From Microbacterium sp. LWO13-1.2 (GTDB lineage Bacteria > Actinomycetota > Actinomycetes > Actinomycetales > Microbacteriaceae), in NCBI RefSeq assembly GCF_038397725.1, contig NZ_CP151634.1:248001-312000 (forward strand): a stretch of 64,000 nucleotides of DNA, in the 5' to 3' direction. This document shows, in pieces, positions 44,430 to 52,336 of this stretch (the first letter of the stretch is position 1; every line of letters begins with the position of its first letter). The translations under genes and the position numbers were made by a program. Below the pieces are notes generated by a model. It saw only the letters and a list, made by a program, of their open reading frames with translations, had not been told where the DNA came from and did no database searches.

Positions 44430-45532
44430 GGACTCAGCTTCTGTCGGTGAGCGCACGGCGACTGAGCGCCGCGGCGTGCGGCGGCGTCTGGCCCGCCCGC
44501 ACGCCGCGGCTCGAGATCAGGCCTTGCACCGCGGAGGACATCGACACGATGTGGGGGTGGCGCCGGCTTCCGGAGGTGAGCCAGTGGCTGAGCGCGGCTC
44601 CGGATACGCTCGGCGCCTTTCGCGCGTACTTTCGGGCGCCCGACCGGCTCGCGTCGACGTTCATCATCGATCTGCACGCTGAGCGCGAGGATGAGCCCCG
44701 CACACCGATCGGTGACGTCACGGTGCGCTGCATCGACGGCGGGGCCGACGAAGAGGTGGCCGGCGATGCGCGGGGCGTCGAAGCGGAGCTCGGCTGGGCA
44801 CTCGACCCCGCCCACGAAGGAAACGGATATGCCACCGAGGCGGTCCGCGCGGTGATCGACACCTGCTTCGGGTCACTTGGTATGAGACGAGTCCACGCCG
44901 GATGCTTCGCCGACGACGAGCGTTCATGGCGCCTGATGGAACACCTCGGGATGCGACGTGAGGGGGTCAGTCGCAAGAGCACCCTCCATCACTCAGGCAC
45001 CTGGCTCGACTGGATGAGCTACGGCCTCCTCGCCGAGGAGTGGCCCGTGATCGAGCTGGTGCGGGGATCGATTCCGGCTGACGTCGAGAGATGCGTCAGC
45101 CTGTGGACCGAGGTCGCCTCCGCTCGCGAAGGATCCGCCGAGATGCGCGGAACGGACGACCGGCTCAGGGAGCTCTTCGACGGACCGGTCGCGCGGTTCA
45201 CCGCGGCGGGAGAGCCGCTGGCCGGGTTCGTGCTCGTGGTTCCCAAAGCAGGAGACGACGGCACGCTCGTCCTCGAGAGACTGGCGGTGCGGCCGACGGC
45301 CGCGGGCCGGGGAATCGATCGCGCGCTTCTCACCGACGTGATCTCGTGGTCGGAATCGAACGAGTTCGAGGCGATCGAACTGGCTGTGGGCGCCGGTGAC
45401 GGAACGACCCCCCTGTACGAGGCAGCTGGCTTCCGCCCAGTCGTGGGGCCGATCCCTCGCGCCCTCAGCGACGATGCGCTGGCCACCTTCCGCCTCCCCC
45501 TCCCGGCGAGCGCGCGTAAACATGGGGATTAA
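44426..45532 (+). CDS. Tandem GNAT acetyltransferase
   Basis: 368 residues with two GNAT domains. Residues about 28-185 resemble RimJ/RimL-type (RLEIRPCTAEDIDTMWGWRR, AHEGNGYATEAVRAVIDTCF, EHLGMRREGV); about 205-360 form a second GNAT with RLAVRPTAAGRGIDRALLTD and PLYEAAGFRPV. RimJ-like units modify ribosomal protein N-termini or aminoglycosides; the substrate here is unknown. The GTG start overlaps the preceding gene; a GTG at 44447 is also possible. Confidence 0.85.
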   Translation: MRTQLLSVSARRLSAAACGGVWPARTPRLEIRPCTAEDIDTMWGWRRLPEVSQWLSAAPDTLGAFRAYFRAPDRLASTFIIDLHAEREDEPRTPIGDVTVRCIDGGADEEVAGDARGVEAELGWALDPAHEGNGYATEAVRAVIDTCFGSLGMRRVHAGCFADDERSWRLMEHLGMRREGVSRKSTLHHSGTWLDWMSYGLLAEEWPVIELVRGSIPADVERCVSLWTEVASAREGSAEMRGTDDRLRELFDGPVARFTAAGEPLAGFVLVVPKAGDDGTLVLERLAVRPTAAGRGIDRALLTDVISWSESNEFEAIELAVGAGDGTTPLYEAAGFRPVVGPIPRALSDDALATFRLPLPASARKHGD

Positions 45533-45556
45533 CTTCCGAGGCCGCCGTTCAAGACC

Positions 45557-45587
45557 GACGGCCCGGAGCATCACGCCCCGGGCCGTC
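45557..45587. terminator. Bidirectional terminator between GNAT and GH5 genes
   Basis: GACGGCCCGG (45557-45566) pairs with CCGGGCCGTC (45578-45587), a perfect 10-bp stem with an 11-base loop between two convergent genes. Confidence 0.8.
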
Positions 45588-45618
45588 GTCCTCACCGGTC
45601 AGTGACCGGACCTGTTCG

Positions 45619-47073
45619 TCAGAGCGCTCCGGCTCGGACGTGGTTGATCACCCAGGCGCCGACCGGCTTGAGGGTGGAACCGGTCCACGGGCCGTTCGTG
45701 TCGCAGGTGCCGACCTTGAACGCGGCGCCGCTGAGCGGGTCATCCGAGAAGTTCCACTTCACCCAGCTGATGTCCTTCTCCTCCATGAGGTCGAGGTACC
45801 GCTCGGCCATGGGGAGATCGAGCGCTCCGCCGCCGGTGTACTCCTCGGCGCCCCACTCCGTCACGAAGGTGGGCAGCACGTCAGAGGTGTTGTCGAGTGC
45901 CGTGAGGTACTCGTCGCGGTGCGAGGTCGCGTAGAAGTGGAACACGTACATGATGTTCGTCGCGTTCACCGGGTTGGCGATGATCGGCGCAGGTCCGTGG
46001 TCACCGGACACCCCGAAGGATGACCAGTCGGGCGTGCCGACGAGGATCACGGCGTCAGGGTCGATCGCGCGGATCACCGGGATGATCTTCTCGGCGTAGC
46101 TCTTGATCGTGCTCCACTGCACGCCGCTCGGCTCGTTGGCGATCTCGTAGAGAACGGTGCCCTTGCTGCCGTGGCGCGTGGCGATCGCCTTGAAGAACTT
46201 CTTGGCGTTCTCGAGGTTGACGTTGGGGTCACCCTTCTCGAGGATGTGCCAGTCGGCGATCGAGTACATGCCGCGGTCGTGGGTCTCCTGGATCAGATCA
46301 CCCGCGAGGTTCGTGAAGTGCGTCGGGTTGCTGACGTAGCCGTCGTCTTCCACATACGTGGACAGGCGCACCACATCGGCGCTCCAGTCGTCGGCCAGGG
46401 CGTCGAACGCGGAGTCGGTCATGCAGTCGCTGTGCCACTGCAGCCCGTGCGTGCTCATGCCGCGCAGCTGCACGGGGACGCCGTCTTCGCTGCAGAGCTT
46501 GAGGCCGCAGACCTCCAGAGTGCCAGCCTTCTCGACCGGGGTTCCCGTGGTGGGACCGCCCGAACCATCGCCGGGAGTGCCGTAGACCTTGAGCTCCCAC
46601 AGGGAGTAGCCCCACGCCGTGCCGCGGACGGTGTTGTAGATGCGCAGGTAGCGCCCCGTTCCCGAGCCGGTCCAGCTGTCGGTGCCGCCGTTGCCTGCGG
46701 TCTCGGTCTTGAGAGTCGTCCAGGTGCTGCCGTCTGCCGACATCTGGATCTTGTAGCCCTTGGCGTAGGCCGCCTCCCAGTTGAGGTCGACCTTCGACAC
46801 GGTGGCTCCGGCTCCGAGGTCGACGCTGATCCACTGCGCAGCCGAGCCCTCTTCGCTCGCCCAGCGCGTCGTGGAGCTGCCGTCGACGGCCTTGCCTGCG
46901 CCGAACGTCGAGTCCTCGATCGAGGATGCCGTGGCCGGGCGCCCCTGAGAGATCAGGGTGTCGGCAAGTGTGCCGACAGGGTCTGCGGCAGCCGCCGTGG
47001 GCATGATCATCGCTGCGGTCACGAGCACCGCGGCCAGCCCGGCGAGGCTGCTCCTCATCATGGCTTTCTTCAT
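45619..47073 (-). CDS. Secreted GH5 endoglucanase-like enzyme with discoidin domain
   Basis: 484 residues with a Sec signal peptide (about 1-30, ending AAAADP), an F5/8 type C (discoidin) carbohydrate-binding domain (about 35-165), a short Gly/Thr linker and a GH5 catalytic domain. The acid/base Glu314 lies in YEIANEPSG and the nucleophile Glu406 in FVTEWGAEEY, both present. It is probably a cellulase or related beta-glucanase. ATG start with AAAGGA. The 286-base gap upstream (47074-47359) holds only its leader and a weak TACACT -10-like box; I see no other feature there. Confidence 0.93.
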   Translation of the reverse strand: MKKAMMRSSLAGLAAVLVTAAMIMPTAAAADPVGTLADTLISQGRPATASSIEDSTFGAGKAVDGSSTTRWASEEGSAAQWISVDLGAGATVSKVDLNWEAAYAKGYKIQMSADGSTWTTLKTETAGNGGTDSWTGSGTGRYLRIYNTVRGTAWGYSLWELKVYGTPGDGSGGPTTGTPVEKAGTLEVCGLKLCSEDGVPVQLRGMSTHGLQWHSDCMTDSAFDALADDWSADVVRLSTYVEDDGYVSNPTHFTNLAGDLIQETHDRGMYSIADWHILEKGDPNVNLENAKKFFKAIATRHGSKGTVLYEIANEPSGVQWSTIKSYAEKIIPVIRAIDPDAVILVGTPDWSSFGVSGDHGPAPIIANPVNATNIMYVFHFYATSHRDEYLTALDNTSDVLPTFVTEWGAEEYTGGGALDLPMAERYLDLMEEKDISWVKWNFSDDPLSGAAFKVGTCDTNGPWTGSTLKPVGAWVINHVRAGAL

Positions 47074-47359
47074 CGGTCATCCTTTCGTGGGATCACATCG
47101 TCGTATCCCCGTGGCGGTATGGCGCTGCATCCCGTTAGGAAATGTTGTTTATGAATGCCTTGCGGTTGAGAGTGTAGCCGTCACCGAGCGTCACGACCAG
47201 CCCCCTGCACCGACCGTCCGATGAGCGTCGCGACCGACGGGAGGGGGCCGCCGGCGTGACGGATGCTGTCGGGTGGCGCGCCCGCGAGTGAGGACGACAG
47301 CGGAACACGCCTCGACGCCCGCACGAAGTCGGGCCGCGCTTACAACCGAAATCGCGTGG

Positions 47360-48211
47360 TCACGCGGACTCTCCGAGCATCTGCGCGTAACCCTCCCGGA
47401 ACGACGGGAAACGCAGCGACCCGAGGAAGTCCACCAGCAGCTGTCCGTCCAGCACGGTCCCGCCGCCGACCTCCGGTACGACTCGCGGTGGAGGCTCCAC
47501 GCCCAGGCGATCCGCGATGAAGGTCACCACTTCACCCAGCAGGACCGGCTCTCGATCGACCGCATGGATGAGTGCCGGCGGGGTCTCCGCCCAGAGCATC
47601 GCGTGGAGCAGCCCGACGAGATCGTCCTCGTGGATGCGGTTCGTCCGTCGTGAGTAGTCGACGGGCGCATGCTCTCGGACACGACGGATCAGCGAGTCCC
47701 GCCCTGGCCCGTAGATTCCTGCCGGCCTGACGGTGACGGCGCAGAGCAGCTCAGCAGCCAGGACCTCTCCCTCCAGAAGCGACCGCGCGCGTGCCCCGGC
47801 CGGGGCCGCCGCATCCGACTCGGTGAGAGGAGCGGCACCCGCACACCCCTCGAGCACCCGTGTCGATGAGACGAACACGACGCACGAAGGGAGTGACGGC
47901 AGGGCGTCCGCAAGGTTGGTCAGCGCGGCCGAATAGATGTCCGCCTCAGCTCGCGCCTCGGCATCCGGCGGCAGAGTGATCACAACCGAATCGCACGCAG
48001 GGAGAGCACGCCTCCGGGCAACGCGAAGGTCGTCGGTGATCACCGAGAACCCGGCAGGAAGCTCCGCGCTTGAGCGGCGCATCGCGAACACCTCGACGCC
48101 GTCAGCGATGAGCCGCTCGCCAAGCTTGATCCCCAGCTTTCCGCAGCCCACGAGCAGGGTCCTCCCGGGGAACCTTCGTCCCCGGCCCCACTCCTGCGGC
48201 GGCGTGTTCAT
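47360..48211 (-). CDS. NAD(P)-binding epimerase-like protein (YeeZ type)
   Basis: 283 residues. The Rossmann start RTLLVGCGKLGIKLGERLIA, FVSSTRVLEG and RPAGIYGPGRDSLIRRV are typical of extended SDR/YeeZ-like proteins. The Y-x3-K catalytic pair is not obvious, so activity is uncertain. The start is ATG at 48211. It is the last gene before the tRNA-Ser fragment on its 5' side. Confidence 0.8.
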   Translation of the reverse strand: MNTPPQEWGRGRRFPGRTLLVGCGKLGIKLGERLIADGVEVFAMRRSSAELPAGFSVITDDLRVARRRALPACDSVVITLPPDAEARAEADIYSAALTNLADALPSLPSCVVFVSSTRVLEGCAGAAPLTESDAAAPAGARARSLLEGEVLAAELLCAVTVRPAGIYGPGRDSLIRRVREHAPVDYSRRTNRIHEDDLVGLLHAMLWAETPPALIHAVDREPVLLGEVVTFIADRLGVEPPPRVVPEVGGGTVLDGQLLVDFLGSLRFPSFREGYAQMLGESA

Positions 48212-48694
48212 ATGCGCTCCATGGTTGCGGCGCCGGCGTGAGCTCGCGGGCGGGCGTTCACGCTCACCGGAGATGCGCCCGAACAGGATGCGGCGCTCGA
48301 TTCCTCGACCCGGGACTCCGACGAGCGGGCGACTGTTCCGATGCTCTGATCAGGATTTTTTCTGCGGAGACGAGGGGATTTGAACCCCTGGACCCCGTAA
48401 GAGGTCTCCACCTTAGCAGGGCCGCACGGAGCCCATCGCAGGCGAAATCACGCACTCCTCACATGCCCGCCGCACTCCACGCACGACATCATCCGCCACA
48501 TCGGTTCGCGCTGAGTCCGCACGATTCAGTCCACTGCGGGCGACCTCTCCGATCACCAGGAGAGGACTGCGAGCCCAGCAGCCACAAGAACGTGGAGCGC
48601 CCGGGACCTACGATGTGAGTGTGGCAACGTCTTCCAAGGAATCCTCATCACGCGGATCTCACCCCTCACCCCTAGGAGCAGGGCGGATGCGAGA
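48212..48694. other. Gene-poor 483-bp stretch at the island boundary
   Basis: No convincing coding region. It contains the 3' tRNA-Ser fragment described separately, flanked by TTTTTTC at 48358-48364 and by a lower-order stretch with several HAT-like and Pro-rich frames that look non-coding. AGGAG at 48673 belongs to the leader of the MarR gene. It probably marks the junction of the core genome with inserted DNA. Confidence 0.5.
48364..48420 (-). pseudogene. 3' fragment of tRNA-Ser(GCU); probable attachment-site remnant
   Basis: On the minus strand the sequence runs from the anticodon loop CTGCTAA (anticodon GCT) through stem GGTGG, a long class-II variable arm (AGACCTCTTACGGGGTC), T-arm AGGGGTTCAAATCCCCT and acceptor 3' strand GTCTCCG. 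The whole 5' half is missing: no matching CGGAGAC acceptor or D-arm precedes it. This is exactly the segment that tyrosine integrases duplicate as an att core. By the usual geometry the intact tRNA-Ser would lie to the right, at higher coordinates, with the inserted DNA between. Confidence 0.75.
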
Positions 48695-49144
48695 GTGACC
48701 GATGTCGCGGCGATCTATGACGATCTCGTTCGGTTCGAGACGATCCTGTGGGGCGCGGTAGACGCCAGATTGCGGCGCGACTGCGACCTGAGGCTGACCT
48801 GGTTCGAGATCATGCAACTCCTCCATCGAAACCCCGGCGCACGAACGCAGGATATCGCCGACGAGTTCTCGATCACAGTGGGAGGAGTGAGCAAAGTCAT
48901 AGACCGCATGGTCGATGCCGATTACTGCCGACGGTCACCGAACCCCGCTGACGGTCGTTCGGCCCTGATCTCACTGACGGCGGAGGGCATCCGGAAACTG
49001 GAGATCGCGCATCCGGTGTTCGAAGAAGAACTCGAGAAGCGATTTCGATCCGTACTCGGCCCCGCCGAACTCGCCCGGCTCGCCATCGCACTGAAGCTGC
49101 TGCGCGTCAGCGCTCAACACCGCGACGAAGTAGGCAACGAGTAG
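48695..49144 (+). CDS. MarR-family regulator of the VOC/UvrA-like cluster
   Basis: 149 residues from a GTG. The winged helix shows LTWFEIMQLLHRNPGARTQ, FSITVGGVSKVIDRMVDADY and wing NPADGRSALISLTAEG. It is convergent with the VOC gene, with a shared terminator. With the palindrome at 49641-49663 it probably represses the divergent VOC and UvrA-like genes. Confidence 0.9.
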   Translation: MTDVAAIYDDLVRFETILWGAVDARLRRDCDLRLTWFEIMQLLHRNPGARTQDIADEFSITVGGVSKVIDRMVDADYCRRSPNPADGRSALISLTAEGIRKLEIAHPVFEEELEKRFRSVLGPAELARLAIALKLLRVSAQHRDEVGNE

Positions 49145-49158
49145 GGCCTGCGCGACAA

Positions 49159-49204
49159 AGCCCTGCCTCGGGTCCAGTTTCGAAACGGGACCCGAGGCAG
49201 GGCT
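49159..49204. terminator. Bidirectional terminator between marR and the VOC gene
   Basis: AGCCCTGCCTCGGGTCC (49159-49175) and its perfect complement (49188-49204) form a 17-bp stem around GTTTCGAAAC. Confidence 0.85.
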
Positions 49205-49209
49205 CGAGG

Positions 49210-49593
49210 TCACGCCGGTGACGGCATCGAGTAGACGCCGAAGTGGTGTCCGTCGGCGTCACGCAGGCGCGCAAAACTCACACCGGCGGCGTCCACAACG
49301 GGCTCCATCGTGACGGTACCGCCAAGACTCCGAGCCTTCTCGATGGTCGAAGGAACATCCTCGACCAAGACGTAGAAGACGGCGTACTCATCGGAGGAGT
49401 CCGCGTGTTCGAAGATCCCCCCCGTCGGGCCAGGCGCTCCGGGAGTGACTGCGGCGTGGTAGTTGACACCCTCGAGATCGGTGTTCAAGCGGAACTGCCA
49501 TCCGAAGAGTTCACCGAAGAACTTCTTCACGTCATCTGGCTTGCCACTGCCGATCTCGAACCACGATACGGATCCGATAGCGGGAGCATTCAT
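49210..49593 (-). CDS. VOC-family (glyoxalase/bleomycin-resistance fold) protein
   Basis: 127 residues, one VOC domain of two beta-alpha-beta-beta-beta units: SVSWFEIGSGKPDDVKKFFG, GWQFRLNTDLEGVNYH, then VLVEDVPSTIEKARSLGG and FARLRDADGHHFGVYSMP. Members sequester drugs or act as metal enzymes. It is divergent from the UvrA-like gene and convergent with marR, forming a small resistance-like cluster. Confidence 0.85.
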   Translation of the reverse strand: MNAPAIGSVSWFEIGSGKPDDVKKFFGELFGWQFRLNTDLEGVNYHAAVTPGAPGPTGGIFEHADSSDEYAVFYVLVEDVPSTIEKARSLGGTVTMEPVVDAAGVSFARLRDADGHHFGVYSMPSPA

Positions 49594-49640
49594 GTTTCCT
49601 CTTCTCGTTTGGAGCTGATCGTCTGACCACCATACGGGAT

Positions 49641-49663
49641 TTAGTTGACAAGGAATATAACTA
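49641..49663. promoter_or_regulatory. Probable MarR operator between VOC and uvrA-like genes
   Basis: TAGTT (49642-49646) and AACTA (49659-49663) are inverted arms around an AT-rich centre that also contains TTGACA (49645-49650). The stretch is far more AT-rich than its surroundings and lies between two divergent starts. A MarR dimer site of about this length is expected there. Confidence 0.5.
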
Positions 49664-49705
49664 GGCTATTTCGACCGGGTAGACTGGGCGGATGAGGCGA
49701 CGGAA

Positions 49706-52228
49706 ATGGTGAATCAGGAAAGCTCGAAGTTGACGGATGCCGGTGCCGTACGGGTGCGAGGCGCTCGCGTGCACAACCTGAAGAACATCGATGTGGATAT
49801 TCCGCTGGGCAAGCTCGTGGCCCTGGCCGGAGTATCCGGCTCGGGTAAGTCCTCGCTCGCCATGGGTGTGCTGTACGCAGAAGGATCCCGCCGGTACATC
49901 GAGGCGCTTTCCACCTACACCCGCCGTCGCATGACGCACGCGACGAGAGCGACTGTCGACTCGGTCAGTCATATTCCCGCCGCTCTCGCGTTGCGACAGC
50001 GACCAGGGATACCCGGAGTGCGCTCCACCTTCGGCACGTCGACGGAGCTCCTGAGCGTCTTGCGAGTGATGTTCTCACGGCTCGGCTCGCACCTGTGCCC
50101 CAATGGACATCGCCTGGCGCCCACCATCGACGTCGCCGCCAATCTCGACCTGGTGTGCCCAGTCTGCGGGGCGACGTTCTACCCTCCCGGAGCAGAAGTG
50201 CTCGCGTTCAACTCCGACGGCGCCTGTCCGACGTGCTCTGGCACCGGGATTGTCCGAAGAATCGATGACGCAACGCTCATTCCCGATCGGTCGAAGAGCA
50301 TCGAGCAGGGAGCCGTCGCACCGTGGGGGATGTTCGGGCTATCGGTCATGCCGCAGGTCGTGGCGGAGTTCGGCGTCAGGACAGATGTTCCCTATGCCGA
50401 ACTGACCGCCGCTGAGCATCAGATCGTTCTGAATGGCCCCGCGGAGAAGAAGCACATCGCGGTGCCGTCGAAGAACGGCAAGCTCTTCGAGATGAACTTC
50501 ACGTACCGGAACGCGCGACTTGCCGTCCAGGAGGCGTTGGACAAGGCAACGGGTGAAAGAGGCCTCGACCGTGTGCGTAGGTTCATCACCTCGGGGACGT
50601 GCGAGACCTGTCACGGCTCGAGGTTGAGCGCTCAGGCGTTGGGCAGCGAGGTCGCGGGGATCAATCTGGCCGAGGCTTCGGCGAAGACTCTCGACGAGGC
50701 GGTCGTCTGGGTGGCGGGCGTTGCCGAAGACCTCCCGGCGGAGATGCTGTCGATGGCACGGATGATAATCACGCAGTTCACCGACATGGCTCAGCGGCTG
50801 CTCGAGCTGGGACTCGGCTACCTGGCGCTCGATCGCGCCAGCTCCACCTTGTCCACCGGCGAGCGGCAGCGGGTTCAGTTGGCTCGCGCGGTCCGCAACG
50901 AGACCACCGGCGTCCTTTATGTGCTCGACGAGCCGTCGATCGGCTTGCATCCGGCGAACGTCGAGGGCCTCGTCGGCGTCATGCGGGATCTGCTGGCCAG
51001 CGGCAACTCGATTGTTCTCGTCGACCACGACGTCCAGGTTCTGAGAGAAGCCGACTGGCTGGTCGAGATCGGACCCGGGTCCGGTTCCGAGGGTGGTCGC
51101 GTCCTGACACAAGGGACGGTGGCGGAGGTCTCGGCAGACGCCTCCTCACTGATCGGCGGGTTCCTCGACGGGCGTGAAGAGACCGTGATCAGAGACCGAC
51201 CGTCGGCGGCAGATGTCTTCGCCAGCGGAGCGCTGCACATCCAAACGGATCCGATCCACACCGTGCACAGCCTCGATGTGCAGATCCCGGTGGCACGCAT
51301 CACCGCAGTCACCGGCATGTCGGGATCAGGCAAGACGACTCTCGTACTCGACAGCATCGTCCCTGCCCTTCGGACGCGGGAAAGTGGTGCGGAGATGCCT
51401 GTGCACGTGCGGTCGTTCGACCCGGCCGGGATCCGCCGCGCCGACGTGGTGGATGCCACCCCCATCGGGGTCAATGTCCGCTCCACGGTCGCCACCTACA
51501 GCGGAGTGCTCGACGAGCTCCGCCGGGCGTACGCGACTACTCACGGCGCCCGTGAACAGGGTCTGAACGCCAGCGATTTCTCCTACAACACCGGGTCACT
51601 GAAGTGCCCACGATGCGAAGGCACCGGCCAGGTCGTCCTCGACGTGCAGTTCCTGCCCGATGTCGAGATCCCCTGCCCCGACTGTGACGGAAGTAGATAC
51701 GCGCCTCTCGCGCACACGATCACCCGACTTGGAGCAAACGGCGTCGAAGTAAGCCTTCCCGACCTTCTCGGCATGACAGTCAAGCAAGCCCTCGTGTACA
51801 TCAGCGATCTTCCGAAGGCGAAGAAGAAGCTGCAGACACTCGCGGATCTCGGACTGAGCTACCTCACCCTTGGTGAGGACACTCCCGCTCTGTCCGGGGG
51901 CGAGGCGCAGCGGTTGAAACTCGCGACCGAGCTCAGCAGAGATCAATCCGACGCGCTCTTCGTCTTCGATGAGCCGTCCGTGGGGCTTCACCCCATCGAC
52001 ACCCGCGTACTCATCGGAGTACTGGAAAGGCTCCGCGCGCGGGGGGCGACGATCGTGGTCATCGAACACGATCTCGACGTCATCGCCAACTCGGACTTCG
52101 TCGTGGATCTTGGCCCGGGAGGCGGCACCGCGGGCGGCAGAATCGTTGCGAGCGGCACCGTTGATGAAGTCGCATCACGCCCTGATAGCGTGACCGGTCG
52201 ATACCTGCGCGAGTCTCTCAGCAGGTGA
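49706..52228 (+). CDS. Short UvrA-like ABC ATPase (UvrA paralogue)
   Basis: 840 residues against about 940-980 for housekeeping UvrA. Two ATPase halves: Walker [14 protein letters not shown] and [13 protein letters not shown]; signatures [14 protein letters not shown] and [15 protein letters not shown]; Walker [14 protein letters not shown] and [13 protein letters not shown]. The UvrA zinc module [17 protein letters not shown] and CETCHGSRL are kept, while the first zinc module is altered (LCPNGH with CPVCG). The UvrB-binding and signature-insert regions look shortened. Such class-III or drug-resistance UvrAs protect against DNA-binding antibiotics. In the MarR/VOC context this is probably a self-protection or tolerance gene. 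Confidence 0.88.
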   Translation: MVNQESSKLTDAGAVRVRGARVHNLKNIDVDIPLGKLVALAGVSGSGKSSLAMGVLYAEGSRRYIEALSTYTRRRMTHATRATVDSVSHIPAALALRQRPGIPGVRSTFGTSTELLSVLRVMFSRLGSHLCPNGHRLAPTIDVAANLDLVCPVCGATFYPPGAEVLAFNSDGACPTCSGTGIVRRIDDATLIPDRSKSIEQGAVAPWGMFGLSVMPQVVAEFGVRTDVPYAELTAAEHQIVLNGPAEKKHIAVPSKNGKLFEMNFTYRNARLAVQEALDKATGERGLDRVRRFITSGTCETCHGSRLSAQALGSEVAGINLAEASAKTLDEAVVWVAGVAEDLPAEMLSMARMIITQFTDMAQRLLELGLGYLALDRASSTLSTGERQRVQLARAVRNETTGVLYVLDEPSIGLHPANVEGLVGVMRDLLASGNSIVLVDHDVQVLREADWLVEIGPGSGSEGGRVLTQGTVAEVSADASSLIGGFLDGREETVIRDRPSAADVFASGALHIQTDPIHTVHSLDVQIPVARITAVTGMSGSGKTTLVLDSIVPALRTRESGAEMPVHVRSFDPAGIRRADVVDATPIGVNVRSTVATYSGVLDELRRAYATTHGAREQGLNASDFSYNTGSLKCPRCEGTGQVVLDVQFLPDVEIPCPDCDGSRYAPLAHTITRLGANGVEVSLPDLLGMTVKQALVYISDLPKAKKKLQTLADLGLSYLTLGEDTPALSGGEAQRLKLATELSRDQSDALFVFDEPSVGLHPIDTRVLIGVLERLRARGATIVVIEHDLDVIANSDFVVDLGPGGGTAGGRIVASGTVDEVASRPDSVTGRYLRESLSR

Positions 52229-52298
52229 TGGAGGCAGCTTGCTTCGCATCGACCATCATCACCTCGTGACCGGTGCAGACATCGCCGACATCGACAGC

Positions 52299-52330
52299 GC
52301 GGGGCCTCTACCGCCCGGTAGAGGCCCCGC
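52299..52330. terminator. Bidirectional terminator between uvrA-like and beta-helix genes
   Basis: GCGGGGCCTCTACCG (52299-52313) pairs perfectly with CGGTAGAGGCCCCGC (52316-52330), a 15-bp stem with a tiny two-base loop, between convergent genes. Confidence 0.82.
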
Positions 52331-52336
52331 CTCTCC

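Noticed and set aside
47263..47653. Overlapping plus-strand frames opposite the YeeZ-like gene
   Set aside because: Arg/Pro-rich shadows of the minus-strand gene and its downstream gap.
48238..48618. 126-codon plus-strand frame across the tRNA-Ser fragment
   Set aside because: His/Pro/Arg-rich composition, no ribosome site, and it reads through a tRNA remnant.
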